Below, one piece after another: positions 48,210 through 57,862 of a DNA stretch of 64,000 nt. The position numbers were made by a program, and so were the translations under genes. The notes below the pieces were generated by a model, which ran no database searches, had not been told where the DNA came from, and saw only the letters and a program-made list of their open reading frames with translations. This stretch comes from Gemmatimonadota bacterium (GTDB lineage Bacteria; Gemmatimonadota; Gemmatimonadetes; Palauibacterales; KS3-K002), in NCBI GenBank assembly GCA_020344215.1, contig CP070815.1, positions 669,111 through 733,110 on the forward strand, given 5' to 3'. Within the stretch, counting starts at the first letter, position 1; each line of letters opens with the position of its first letter.

Positions 48210-51032
48210 ATGATCAAGAAAGCGGAGACGTCTCAGACCATCACCCTGACGATCGACGGCCGCAAGGTCACTGTACCGGCGGGCACAACGATATGGGATG
48301 CGGCCAGAGAGGCGGGAATCGAGATCCCGGCGCTCTGTCACGACTCGCGACTCCGACCCGCGGGCGTCTGCCGCATGTGCGTCGTCGACGTCGGTGAGCG
48401 CGTGTTGGCGGCGTCGTGTGTGCGTGAGGTGGCCGACGGCATGAATGTGCAGACCGGCTCCGAGAAAGTGGAGCGCTGTCGTCGAACGCTCACCGAACTC
48501 CTGCTCTCCGACTACCCAGAGTTGTCGCGGCGCGAGGAGCAAACAAAGGACGACCTGCTGCTGCAGCTCGCCCGCGAATACAGGATCGAGCGATCGGCGA
48601 TCCGGCTGCCCTCGGGCGATGGGCGGCCGCAGGACACCTCGTCACCGGTCATCGCGGTGGACCATGCCGCCTGCATTCTGTGCGATCGCTGTATTCGCGC
48701 TTGCGACGAGGTCCAGCACAACGATGTGATCGGACGCACAGGCAAAGGCTACGCTTCGCGCATCTCCTTCGACCTCGACGCGCCAATGGGCGAGAGCACG
48801 TGCGTGGCATGTGGCGAGTGCGCCGCCGTCTGCCCCACCGGGGCGCTGACCGACAAGAAGCTCATGGTGCCGATCCAGCCGCGCGCAGAGTTGGAGAGCG
48901 TGCAATCGGTCTGCCCGTACTGTGGCGTCGGCTGCGCCGTCACTTATCACGTAGACAAAGAAGCCAACGCCGTCGTGTTCGCCGAGGGACGTGAAAGCCC
49001 CGTCAGCGACTCACGCCTCTGCGTGAAGGGACGCTACGGTTTCGACTACGCCAAGCACCCGCAGCGCTTGACCGTGCCGCTGATACGCAAGGAGGAGTAC
49101 TACCCGAAAGGCCCGCTCTCATCTGATGTGAGAGGCGAGCGGCGCAGGAAGCCCGGTGGCCTGGTCGACTACGACGAGGTGATGCCGGCCTTCCGCGAGG
49201 CGACCTGGGACGAGGCACTGGACCTCGCGGCGACACGGCTGAAGGGGATCAAGGAGAAGCACGGCCCCTCGGCCCTGGCTGGGTTCGGCTCGGCGAAGTG
49301 TAGCAACGAGGAGGCCTACATCTTCCAGAAGCTGGTACGGGTGGCCTTCGGCACCAACAACGTCGATCACTGCACGCGCCTGTGTCACGCCTCGTCGGTA
49401 GCCGCGTTGCTGGAGACTATCGGCTCGGGTGCGGTGACCAACGTCTTCGGCGACGTACGCAACGCCGACGTCGCCCTGGTGACTGGCAGCAACACCACGT
49501 CGAACCACCCCGTGGCGGCGACTTTCATAAAGGACGCGGCGCGGAGCGGTTCCACACTCATCGTAGTCGACTCGCGGGAGACAGGGCTAGCCGGGCAGGC
49601 GCACTACTTCCTGCACATAAGGCCCGGATCCGATGTAGCACTCTACAACGCGATGATGCACGTGCTGGTCGAGGAAGACCTCATCGATCACGACTACATC
49701 CGCGACCACACCGAGGGCTTCGAGGGTCTGCGCGAGCTGGTCAAGAAGTACACCCCGGAGATGGCGGAAGAGATATGTGGCATCCCGCCGGACCGCATCC
49801 GCGAGGTCGCCCGCGTGTTCGGCAGCGCCCGCTCCGCTCTTGTCTTCTGGGGAATGGGAATCGCTCAGCACTCGCATGGGACCGATAACGCCCGCTGTCT
49901 CATCTCCCTGACCCTGCTCACGGGCAACATCGGACGTCCGGGGACCGGACTACACCCGTTGCGCGGGCAGAACAATGTGCAGGGCGCGTCTGACGCGGGG
50001 CTCATCCCAATGGTCTATCCAGACTACCAGAGCGTGGCCAGCCCCGAGTCAAAGAAGAAGTTCGAGGCGGCGTGGGGTGTGAAGCTCGACCCGAACCCGG
50101 GTCTCACCGTGGTCGAGATCATCAACGCTGCGCTGCGTGGTGACATCAAGGGCATGTACATGATGGGCGAGAACCCGTTCCTGTCGGACCCCAACGTGAA
50201 CAAGGTCCGAAAGGCGCTCGCCAACCTGGAGTTCTACTGCGCGCAGGACATCTTCCTGACCGAGACCGCCGAGTTCGCCGACGTCATCCTGCCGGCGACA
50301 TCTTTCTTCGAGAAGTGCGGGACCTATACGAACTCGGATCGCCGGGTCCAGGTGGGACAGAAGGTGCTGGAGCCGCCGGGTCAGGCACGGCTCGATTGGG
50401 AGCTGGTCTGCGAGCTGTCGACGCGCATGGGCTATCCCATGAAGTACGAGAGCGCCGAGGAGATCTTTGCGGAGTTCACATCCCTCGCGCCCAGCTACGC
50501 TGGTCTCACCCACGAGAAGCTGAAGCCCACAGGCAAGCTCTGGCCCTGCCCCGATCCGGCAACCAGCGACGGAGAGCAGCTCCTCTTCGGGGACGGATTC
50601 CCCACGCCGAGCGGCCGTGCGAAGTTCGTGCCCGCCGAGTATCAGCCGGCGGCGGAGCTACCCGACGAGGCGTATCCCTTCATCCTGAACACCGGCAGGC
50701 TGTTGGAGCACTGGCATACCGGGACGATGACGCGCCGGTCCAAGGCCCTCGACGCCATCGAGCCGGAGGCGATCTGCCAGATGAACCCCGACGACCTGAC
50801 CGAGCTGGGCGTGGAACCGGGCAGTTACGTGACGCTGAGCACGCGGCGCGGCTCGATCACGCTCAAGGCCCGGGCGACGCCGGGCGTAGCGCGCGGCAAC
50901 GTCTTCGTGCCCTTCCACTTCCGCGAGGCGTCCGCCAACAGGCTAACGAACGACGTGCTGGACCCCTTCGGAAAGATCCCGGAGTTCAAGTTCTGCGCAG
51001 TGAAGGTGGAGAGGGCGGAGCCCCACGCATAA
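48210..51032 (+). CDS. Formate dehydrogenase alpha subunit (FdsA/FdhA type)
   Basis: A 940-residue subunit that oxidises formate to CO2. N-terminal clusters: 2Fe-2S (CHDSRLRPAGVCRMC), NuoG-type 4Fe-4S in CILCDRCIRACDEV and a second in CVACGECAAVCPTGAL, then a 4Fe-4S next to the pterin in CPYCGVGCAV. The metal ligand is Cys392 in VDHCTRLCHASSV, Cys rather than Sec. Molybdopterin binding regions follow (MYMMGENPFLSDPNV, FLTETAEFADVILPATSF, NTGRLLEHWHTGTMTRRS). The gene is co-transcribed with the NuoEF-like gene. FdhD or accessory genes are not adjacent. Confidence 0.93.
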   Translation: MIKKAETSQTITLTIDGRKVTVPAGTTIWDAAREAGIEIPALCHDSRLRPAGVCRMCVVDVGERVLAASCVREVADGMNVQTGSEKVERCRRTLTELLLSDYPELSRREEQTKDDLLLQLAREYRIERSAIRLPSGDGRPQDTSSPVIAVDHAACILCDRCIRACDEVQHNDVIGRTGKGYASRISFDLDAPMGESTCVACGECAAVCPTGALTDKKLMVPIQPRAELESVQSVCPYCGVGCAVTYHVDKEANAVVFAEGRESPVSDSRLCVKGRYGFDYAKHPQRLTVPLIRKEEYYPKGPLSSDVRGERRRKPGGLVDYDEVMPAFREATWDEALDLAATRLKGIKEKHGPSALAGFGSAKCSNEEAYIFQKLVRVAFGTNNVDHCTRLCHASSVAALLETIGSGAVTNVFGDVRNADVALVTGSNTTSNHPVAATFIKDAARSGSTLIVVDSRETGLAGQAHYFLHIRPGSDVALYNAMMHVLVEEDLIDHDYIRDHTEGFEGLRELVKKYTPEMAEEICGIPPDRIREVARVFGSARSALVFWGMGIAQHSHGTDNARCLISLTLLTGNIGRPGTGLHPLRGQNNVQGASDAGLIPMVYPDYQSVASPESKKKFEAAWGVKLDPNPGLTVVEIINAALRGDIKGMYMMGENPFLSDPNVNKVRKALANLEFYCAQDIFLTETAEFADVILPATSFFEKCGTYTNSDRRVQVGQKVLEPPGQARLDWELVCELSTRMGYPMKYESAEEIFAEFTSLAPSYAGLTHEKLKPTGKLWPCPDPATSDGEQLLFGDGFPTPSGRAKFVPAEYQPAAELPDEAYPFILNTGRLLEHWHTGTMTRRSKALDAIEPEAICQMNPDDLTELGVEPGSYVTLSTRRGSITLKARATPGVARGNVFVPFHFREASANRLTNDVLDPFGKIPEFKFCAVKVERAEPHA

Positions 51033-51104
51033 GTGGACGGCAGTGCAAACGCCTCTGGGGATCCGCATGAGATGTGGCGGTAATCGAATCACACGCCCGG
51101 CGCA

Positions 51105-52058
51105 CTAGTGCTGCCGGGACTCACTCGCATCAGCAGCTCGGTCCAGGAGCGGCGCAGCTGCCGTGAACTGTGCATCGGAGTGAGCATCAACAAAGTCCGC
51201 GAACGCATCTCGTGGCATCGCCCAGATCGTGGAACGTGCTTCGCCGGCCATGGCCAGCAGGTTTGCGATCCCGTGCCGGAGCCCGCCGCTCCTCGAGATG
51301 TCGCTCGCGAACGTGGTGGCGAGGCCTTTAAGCCTATCAAGGACGGTGCTCGGCTCGAGCTGCACGACGGGACCTTCATCTAACCCAGGCCGGATGAACT
51401 GCTGCCACCAGCTGTATTCCTCGCCGGGCAGTTCGCTCCCCCGGGTCAGGATCAGGCCCGCCAACTCGCCGCCCAAGTTGGCGATTCGGAATCCCTCTGA
51501 GCCATCTGCGGCAAACGTCAGGCTGAGCCGCTTGACACCGGCGTCCTCGATCAGCGCCCTCAGATCCCTCCGCATCCGACCCTCGTCGAGGTAGCCATTC
51601 GCAGCCAGCGTGCGGTGGGCGCCCTTCAACTCTATATAGTAGACGCAGTAGCCCGACGCGGGACCGGTGCAATAGTACTCCACCTCATCGACGAGATACT
51701 GCGGGTAGAGCTCTCTGCCATCCATCGTGCTGGTAATCTTCGCCCCGTCGACCAGGAACTCCGTCCGCCGAGCGGCTCGATCCCCGAACCGTAATCGTAG
51801 GGCGACCAGAAGAGACATGAGAAGCGTCCCAACGGGCGCGAGAGACAGGCCAAAGTAACCGAAGCGACCCCAGGCGGCGAAGCAGACGCCCGTAGAAACC
51901 AGGACAGCCCAGGGCCAGACGTTGCAGCCGTTGACCGAGCTGGATGAGACGGACTTCTCCTTGCCAAGGAGCGCGCCGAACAGGTCCACAAGGACGTGCA
52001 GGGCCGGCAGGCTGATCAGAGCGCTAAGCAGGACTGTTAGACCGAGGTAGGGAATCAT
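51105..52058 (-). CDS. Membrane protein of unknown function (317 aa)
   Basis: Two N-terminal hydrophobic segments (about 3-25 and 48-65) with a third near 70-90, then a long soluble region containing EYYCTGPASGYCVYYIELKG and LTFAADGSEGFRIANLGGELA. No recognised domain. It faces the formate dehydrogenase gene; downstream of the baeRF gene on the same strand with a 140-bp gap. Confidence 0.5.
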   Translation of the reverse strand: MIPYLGLTVLLSALISLPALHVLVDLFGALLGKEKSVSSSSVNGCNVWPWAVLVSTGVCFAAWGRFGYFGLSLAPVGTLLMSLLVALRLRFGDRAARRTEFLVDGAKITSTMDGRELYPQYLVDEVEYYCTGPASGYCVYYIELKGAHRTLAANGYLDEGRMRRDLRALIEDAGVKRLSLTFAADGSEGFRIANLGGELAGLILTRGSELPGEEYSWWQQFIRPGLDEGPVVQLEPSTVLDRLKGLATTFASDISRSGGLRHGIANLLAMAGEARSTIWAMPRDAFADFVDAHSDAQFTAAAPLLDRAADASESRQH

Positions 52059-52195
52059 GCTCGCCGAGGTCGGTTGGCCCGCCCTATGGTGCGCGGCCGG
52101 CGGCGGGGTGGGGCGCGCCTCGGCTAGATCCTACGCCTTGGCGCGCACGGGATTCCGGACCGGGCCAATCGCCAAGTGGCTGGCGTGAAGTTAAC

Positions 52196-53344
52196 TCAGT
52201 ACCTATACACCGCCGCCACTGGGCTCTGCGCGTCTGGGATCTGATCAGGACTGACCGCGTAGACGTCCCCGGCGTGGACCAGCGTCTGCACTGCGGCCAG
52301 GTCCAACAGATCTTGGTCACCAGGCCGCCGCTCCTCGTGCACGACCACATCTCCGCCGGTCTCGCCTACAGAGCCCCACCGCTGGACCCCGACGGCCACG
52401 AAGAGCGAGTCGACGCGCCCCTGGTACGCCGACGGAATGATCCTGTCGAGATCACGCGAGGATTTCCCAGTGCCGACAAGCTCCAGATACTTCGCTGCCG
52501 CTCTCCTCTGCGCCTCCGCGAAGTACGGCTCGAGAATCGTCCAGGCCTCGTCGTGGAGCTCGTCGGCCGACAGCCCGTCGGGATTCCCGACGATGGCTTC
52601 CTCGACAAGCTGGGCACACGTGTTGGCCTCACGATAGATCGGGAGCAGATAGTCGACACCGGCCAGCACCAGAGGGATGCGCTCCGCGCAGACCAGGTCC
52701 TGGAGGCCCCTGTCGATCTGCTGGAAGTAGCGAAGCAGGTCTTTCTTGTGCTCGGACACGTCGCCAGCCGAGCCGTGCCCGTGGAATATCGCGGATCCGC
52801 CGCGCGCCGCGGTGTGGAATTGCAGTTGCCTTTCCCGCTCCTCGCCGCCCAACGCTTCTGCGAGGCTCCTAGGCACGTAGTCGAGGCTCACCTCGCCGAC
52901 GCTGTGCCGCGTCCCCTGCAGTAACCGCACCTCCTTCTGACTCAACGCGAGAATGTAGAACCGGCCATCGCCGCTCAGCAGCGGGAGTAGCGGCTTGACG
53001 TGGAATCGGTCGGTAACGACGACGAGCTCGGAGAAGCGGAACGGCAGCCGATAGCTGCGGAAGGTTTCGGGCGACGCGAAGACGGCGAGCCCGTCGCTCT
53101 GATGCTGCCAGAAAGATCTGTCAACCTGAAGCCGTCGCGCAGGCCCGAGGATCTTCTCCGCATCAGCGCGACGCAGTCCGTTGTTGCGCAGCCGGTCTTC
53201 GGCTTGCCTCAGCAGGTTTTTCAGTCGAATCGGATCCTGCTGCGTCTCGGCGCCCGTGCGATGTGTCGGCAAGTACAGCGAGACGCAGAGGCTGGCACGC
53301 TCCTCGATGAGTGTTCTCAGTTCCTGTCTGTTAATGAGACCCAT
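52196..53344 (-). CDS. Bacterial archaeo-eukaryotic release-factor-like (baeRF) protein
   Basis: A 382-residue protein with the eRF1-like fold of the bacterial baeRF families: MGLINRQELRTLIEERASLC, SLYLPTHRTGAETQQDPIRL, KILGPARRLQVDRSFWQHQ, SDGLAVFASPETFR, LPLLSGDGRFYILALSQKEV. A G-rich loop (ARGGSAIFHGHG) lies near where eRF1 has GGQ, but GGQ itself is not seen. The ATG at 53344 is used. Such proteins are linked to ribosome hibernation or rescue. It stands alone between unknown genes. Confidence 0.8.
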   Translation of the reverse strand: MGLINRQELRTLIEERASLCVSLYLPTHRTGAETQQDPIRLKNLLRQAEDRLRNNGLRRADAEKILGPARRLQVDRSFWQHQSDGLAVFASPETFRSYRLPFRFSELVVVTDRFHVKPLLPLLSGDGRFYILALSQKEVRLLQGTRHSVGEVSLDYVPRSLAEALGGEERERQLQFHTAARGGSAIFHGHGSAGDVSEHKKDLLRYFQQIDRGLQDLVCAERIPLVLAGVDYLLPIYREANTCAQLVEEAIVGNPDGLSADELHDEAWTILEPYFAEAQRRAAAKYLELVGTGKSSRDLDRIIPSAYQGRVDSLFVAVGVQRWGSVGETGGDVVVHEERRPGDQDLLDLAAVQTLVHAGDVYAVSPDQIPDAQSPVAAVYRY

Positions 53345-53676
53345 CTCGTACCTCTCGATACCACGCAGCTGACGGTGGGCTTCAGCCGAGGCCACAAGCT
53401 CGGACCGCTTACCGCCTCGAGCCTGCCAGCGACATCAACTTCTCGGCGTCGATTCCCAAGATACAACCGTTCACCTTGCACGTCACACACGGTCTCACCA
53501 CACTAACGTGGAGAGCGGTTGGGTGTTCCGGCCGCAGAAGGCGGTGATGGAGCGCCCCGCGGAGCTCGCGGGAGTGCCCGAGTTGCGGGCCGGCGGGCTG
53601 AATCTCAGGGCGCGGCAGCGCCGTAGTGCAAAGTACAGAGGGGCAGAATAGTGCCCCACGTTACGGACCGGAGCCG
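53345..53676. other. Intergenic region between baeRF and a small membrane protein
   Basis: About 330 bp without a supported gene. The sequence AACGTGGAGAGCGG-type stretch around 53510 and a GC-rich middle are seen, but no promoter or RNA is recognised. Confidence 0.3.
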
Positions 53677-53961
53677 ATGTTTATGATCGAGTTGCTAGTC
53701 GCCGGTGGCGCTGCCTACGGCGCTTATAAGTACACTAAGAAGTTCGTGGTCAAGAAACTGCGCTTCGTGCCGAAGGCCAGGCGCGGGGCGGCGCCCTGGC
53801 TTGCGGGTGCCGGCGCGCTGATCCTCGCGGCGCCCCTCGCCGCGGCTCTCCCGCTCATCTCTGGCATCACCGCAGCGGCGTTCGGCGCCGGCGTCGCCGG
53901 GGGTGTAGCCTCCGGCAACAAGGAGGTAGAGAGTACGAACATCTGGGGCGACCGCCGCTGA
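53677..53961 (+). CDS. Small Ala/Gly-rich membrane protein
   Basis: The 94-residue product starts MFMIELLVAGGAAYGAYKYT, one membrane helix with a glycine zipper, followed by a basic patch (KKFVVKKLRFVPKARRG), and a second helix region (WLAGAGALILAAPLAAALPLI). It ends with a polar tail NIWGDRR. The gene is followed by a GC-rich hairpin. Confidence 0.5.
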   Translation: MFMIELLVAGGAAYGAYKYTKKFVVKKLRFVPKARRGAAPWLAGAGALILAAPLAAALPLISGITAAAFGAGVAGGVASGNKEVESTNIWGDRR

Positions 53962-54006
53962 GGGATTGATCCCAGGCACTGCACCGGATTCCACGCTAGC
54001 CAGACG

Positions 54007-54032
54007 GCCGCCGCGCTGTGGAGCGCGGCGGC
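54007..54032. terminator. GC-rich hairpin between convergent genes
   Basis: An 11-bp stem GCCGCCGCGCT...AGCGCGGCGGC with a 4-base loop, but no T tract on either side; a weak or Rho-assisted terminator at best. Confidence 0.4.
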
Positions 54033-54045
54033 AGCTTAGCACAGT

Positions 54046-55746
54046 TCAACTCGCCTTAGCGCGTTCCCCTTGAATCCAACGCTGGGCCAGTGTAAAGGCG
54101 CCGGCTACAAGCACCATCAGCAACACACCGTAGGCGGCTGCCGCGCCGAGGTCGAAGTCGCGAAGCTGGGCGAGGATCTCGATGGAGATAGGCCGCGTCC
54201 GGTGCGTGTATAGCACGATAGAAGCGACGAACTCGCCGAGCCCGGTGACGAAGGCGAGGGACGCACCGGCGGCGATCGCGGGAAGGAGCGCGGGGATAGT
54301 CACGCGTCGCAGCGTACGCCAGCGGCCGGCGCCCAACGACGCGGCGGCCTCCTCGAAGCTGGGGTCGAGCTGGCGGTATCCTGCCAGCACCGCCCGACCG
54401 GTCAACGGCAGGACGCGCAGCGCGTAGGCCATCACCAGGATCCAGGCGGTCCCGACGAGCACGAACCGTCCAGCCCAGGGCTGGCTCACGCTGAACGTGG
54501 TTGCCAGGGCCACGGCGAGCACGGTGCCCGGCAGCGCCCAGGGCACGGCCAGCATCGCTTCGAGGAGGCGGCGACCGGGGACACGCCAGCGTACCACGAG
54601 CTGGCCCACGGCGAGGGCGAAGGCGACGGCGATGAACGTGGCCGCGCTAGCCATGAGCAGCGAGTTGACGATCGGCCGGAACGTCCGCAACTCCGAGAAG
54701 AGCTGGGCGTAGTTCTCGAGGGAGTAGCGCGGTGGCAGAGTCTGCACCGTCCAACTGCCGTCAGGTACGAGCGAGACCAGGAGCAGCGTGAGGTGGGGCA
54801 GGATGAGCAGGAACACACCGAACCCTGCCGCCGCCGGCACACCGACCGCCGCCCACCGTGATTTCACCGGCAGGCGCTGCGGTGCCGCACCTTTGCCGGG
54901 CGACACGTACTCACGACTTCCCTCCCAGCGGGAGAGCGGCCACAGCACCATGAGCGAGACCGCTGCCAGCATCACCGTCTCCACCATGGCCATACCCATC
55001 TCGCCCTGGAGCTTGCTGTTGAAGATCTGGGTCGTCATCACCCGGAAGCCGCCGCCGAGGACGTAGGGCGCACTGAACGACGCCATCGATGTCATGAAGG
55101 TGAGGAGCGAAGCTCCCGCCAGGGTCGGCGTCAGCAGCGGCAGCGTCACCCGGCCGAACGTGCGGATCCGACCGGCACCCAACGAAGCGGCAGCCTCGAA
55201 CACAGCCGGGTCGAGCCGTGCCAGCCCTGCTAGGGTGAACAGATAGAAGTAGACGTACATCGAATAGGCGTGCACGGCGAGGATCGCTCCCGCTCCGTGC
55301 AGCCGCCAGGGCGGCGACTCCAGCCCGAGGAAGTCCTGCACCAGCCGAGTGGCGATGCCGCTCTCGCCGTAGAGGAAGAGGATCGCGATGACGCCGACCA
55401 GCGGCGGCAGCAGCACCGGCATGGCGGCTAGCGCGCCCAGCAAGCGGCGGCCGGGGAACTCATAGCGAGCGAAGAGCAAGGCGAGGGGCACGCCGATGAG
55501 CGCGGAGAACATCACAGTAAGAGCGGAGATCCAGACGCTGGACCACAGTGCCCGCAGCTCCGAGGCCGTGCCGAAGAAGGCGGCGTAGTGCCGAGTCGTG
55601 AGGCCCGCATCGCCGCGCAGGCTGCCGGCCAAGACGACCAGGTTCGGGTAGACCACGGCCCAGAAAAGCAGAACGAAGACCGCGGCCAGGAAGAGCCGAT
55701 CTCTCGGCCCACGCTGCCGGCCGGCACCGCCGCCCCAAGCGCTCAT
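54046..55746 (-). CDS. Fe3+ ABC transporter permease (FbpB-like, two permease domains)
   Basis: A 566-residue protein with two consecutive binding-protein-dependent permease domains, about 12 helices. EAA loops are EAAASLGAGRIRTFGRVTLP in the first half and EAAASLGAGRWRTLRRVTIP in the second. Fused permeases of this type are typical of FbpB/SfuB iron importers. Its start overlaps the stop of the ATPase gene by 4 bases. Last gene of a four-gene operon. Confidence 0.88.
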   Translation of the reverse strand: MSAWGGGAGRQRGPRDRLFLAAVFVLLFWAVVYPNLVVLAGSLRGDAGLTTRHYAAFFGTASELRALWSSVWISALTVMFSALIGVPLALLFARYEFPGRRLLGALAAMPVLLPPLVGVIAILFLYGESGIATRLVQDFLGLESPPWRLHGAGAILAVHAYSMYVYFYLFTLAGLARLDPAVFEAAASLGAGRIRTFGRVTLPLLTPTLAGASLLTFMTSMASFSAPYVLGGGFRVMTTQIFNSKLQGEMGMAMVETVMLAAVSLMVLWPLSRWEGSREYVSPGKGAAPQRLPVKSRWAAVGVPAAAGFGVFLLILPHLTLLLVSLVPDGSWTVQTLPPRYSLENYAQLFSELRTFRPIVNSLLMASAATFIAVAFALAVGQLVVRWRVPGRRLLEAMLAVPWALPGTVLAVALATTFSVSQPWAGRFVLVGTAWILVMAYALRVLPLTGRAVLAGYRQLDPSFEEAAASLGAGRWRTLRRVTIPALLPAIAAGASLAFVTGLGEFVASIVLYTHRTRPISIEILAQLRDFDLGAAAAYGVLLMVLVAGAFTLAQRWIQGERAKAS

Positions 55747-56837
55747 CCAGTTTGTCGCTCGGCCCCGGCCGGGAAGGCGAACAAGCCCGCCGGAGCCGAA
55801 CTGGGCACTACACCGACCAGATCGCCGGGACGCGCCTGTTCTGCGACCGCCTGGACTTCGAGTTCGCCGTGGCCCACCGTCACCGTGTACAAATACACGG
55901 ACCCTGCAAACCGCGTCTCGCGCACCGTGCCACGCAGCGCACCGTCACTTCCCGGGCGGGCAAAAGCCAGAGCCTCGGGCCGCGCCAACAACCTGAGCTT
56001 CATCCCCGCTTCGGCCAGTTCGGAGCCGCGAGCCGCCTGCGCCTTCCAGATCACGCCCTCGGCAAGACGGCAACTGATGAGGCCATCATCGTGCACCTCC
56101 CCGACCAGGCCCTCAACCGCGCCGGCCCGGCCGAGGAACGTGGCGACGAACTCTGTGGCAGGCCTATGGTATAGGTCTTCAGCGGGGCCAGACTGCTCGA
56201 GTCGCCCCTCACGCATCACCGCGATGCGATCGCTCAGGTCGAACGCCTCTTCCTGATCGTGCGTGACGTAGATCGTGGTGATCCCGATCTCCTTGACCAG
56301 TGCTCGCAGCTCGCGTCGCGTCTGCTCGCGCAGCGTCGCGTCCAAGTTGGAGAGCGGTTCATCCAGCAACAGGACTTGCGGCTCAGGGGCCAGCGCCCGG
56401 GCCAACGCCACCCGCTGCTGCTGCCCCCCGGACAACGAGCCGATCGAGCGGTCGCCGGTGCCCGGAAGACGCACGAGCTCGAGGGCGCGCGCCGCTCGCC
56501 TCTCAATTTCGACGCGCGAGAGTCCGACCGTTTCCAAGCCGAAGGCCACATTGGCGCGCACGCTCATGTGTGGGAAGAGCGCGTAGTGCTGGAACACCAT
56601 CCCGAACCCGCGCTTCTGCGGTGGCACCCGCGTCACGTCGCGCCCATCGAGCACCACTCTCCCCGAGTCGGGTATCTCGAAGCCGGCGACCATGCGGAGC
56701 GTGGTCGTCTTGCCGCAGCCGCTCGGGCCCAACAAGGTGACGATCTCGTGCTCGCCGACCGCAAGCGATAGCTCGCGTACGGCGGGTGAGCCTGCGAAGA
56801 CGCGGGTCAGGCGATCTAGTTCCAGGAAGGCACCCAT
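55743..56837 (-). CDS. ABC transporter ATPase (FbpC/PotA-like)
   Basis: A 364-residue ATPase: Walker A GPSGCGKTT, signature LSGGQQQRVALARALAPEPQ, Walker B LLLDEPLSNLD and the switch His in TIYVTHDQEEAFDLS. The C-terminal TOBE domain (about 285-360) is like FbpC. The start at 56837 overlaps the binding-protein stop by one base (TGATG). It powers the FbpB permease. Confidence 0.92.
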   Translation of the reverse strand: MGAFLELDRLTRVFAGSPAVRELSLAVGEHEIVTLLGPSGCGKTTTLRMVAGFEIPDSGRVVLDGRDVTRVPPQKRGFGMVFQHYALFPHMSVRANVAFGLETVGLSRVEIERRAARALELVRLPGTGDRSIGSLSGGQQQRVALARALAPEPQVLLLDEPLSNLDATLREQTRRELRALVKEIGITTIYVTHDQEEAFDLSDRIAVMREGRLEQSGPAEDLYHRPATEFVATFLGRAGAVEGLVGEVHDDGLISCRLAEGVIWKAQAARGSELAEAGMKLRLLARPEALAFARPGSDGALRGTVRETRFAGSVYLYTVTVGHGELEVQAVAEQARPGDLVGVVPSSAPAGLFAFPAGAERQTG

Positions 56838-57862
56838 CAGCCCCCGCCGCGGATGTGGGCGTCCCAGTGCCTCATCCACTCACGTCTACGCGCTTCCAGC
56901 ACATCCCAATCGAGATCCATCGGCAGTAGCTCATCCGCCACCCGGATCAACCACTCGGGCAGCGAGTCGCCGGGTATGTCTGTGCGCGCGAGGTTCCGGT
57001 AGGCGTGCCGTGCGGCGAGCAGCTGGCCTTCCACCGAACCGACGTACTCGATAAAAGCGTGGGCTAGACCGGGGTTCTTCGCCCCACTGATCACCGCGAT
57101 CGCATCAACCAGGACCGGCGTACCGCTCTCCGGGAAGATGTAGTCGAGCGGAAAGTCCTGCGCCTGAACTCGGAGCACGTCGGGCAAGTTCCAGAGCGTC
57201 ACCAGTCCCTCCTGGCGCGCCAGCTTCTGGTACAGGATCGTCGGGTTGAGTACGTACTCCTTGGTTTGCGCATCAAGGCGACGCAGCCAGTCATAACCCG
57301 CAGCCGTGTCACCGGTCTCCTGCAGGCTACGGTACATGATCATGCCGAAAATCGCGTTCATCGTCCCGCTGGCCACCGGATCGCGGATGAGCACCTGCCC
57401 CTTCCAACGTGGGTCGAGCACGTCATCCCAATCCGTGGGAGCCTCGTCTCTCGCGACGGCTTCACTGTTGAACGTGATCACCAGCGGTGTCAGATAGACG
57501 CCGAAGTACAGGTCATCCGGCCCACGCGCGTCCGGCGGGACCGAGTCCGCCCAGCTGGGGCGATAGGGCTCCAGGAGGCCCTCGGCAGCCGCACGTGCGA
57601 AGAACGCCCCAGGACCGCCGTACCAGACGTCGGCCTGCGGGTTGGCGCGCTCGGAGCGGACCCGATCGAGGACTTCCTGAGAGCCCATGTCCACCCACTG
57701 CAAGTCGACGCCGGGGTGCGTTGCCTCGAACGCCTCTTTGAAGATGTCCAGCTGATCTCTACCGTGCGGCGTGTAGATCGTCAGCACGTCACCCGGCTCA
57801 GCGCATCCCGCGAGCCATGACAACGCGCCGATCGACAGGAGAAGAAAGACGCGACGGTTCAT
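56837..57862 (-). CDS. Fe3+ ABC transporter substrate-binding lipoprotein (FbpA-like)
   Basis: A 341-residue lipoprotein; the leader ends LAGC (MNRRVFLLLSIGALSWLAGC). LTIYTPHGRDQLDIFKEAFEA, VWYGGPGAFFARAAAEGLL and FNSEAVARDEAPTDWDDVL fit the iron-binding FbpA/FutA class. The start at 57862 overlaps the stop of the PIG-L gene (ATGA). It hands iron to the permease, assuming the same transport as its ATPase and permease neighbours. Confidence 0.85.
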   Translation of the reverse strand: MNRRVFLLLSIGALSWLAGCAEPGDVLTIYTPHGRDQLDIFKEAFEATHPGVDLQWVDMGSQEVLDRVRSERANPQADVWYGGPGAFFARAAAEGLLEPYRPSWADSVPPDARGPDDLYFGVYLTPLVITFNSEAVARDEAPTDWDDVLDPRWKGQVLIRDPVASGTMNAIFGMIMYRSLQETGDTAAGYDWLRRLDAQTKEYVLNPTILYQKLARQEGLVTLWNLPDVLRVQAQDFPLDYIFPESGTPVLVDAIAVISGAKNPGLAHAFIEYVGSVEGQLLAARHAYRNLARTDIPGDSLPEWLIRVADELLPMDLDWDVLEARRREWMRHWDAHIRGGG

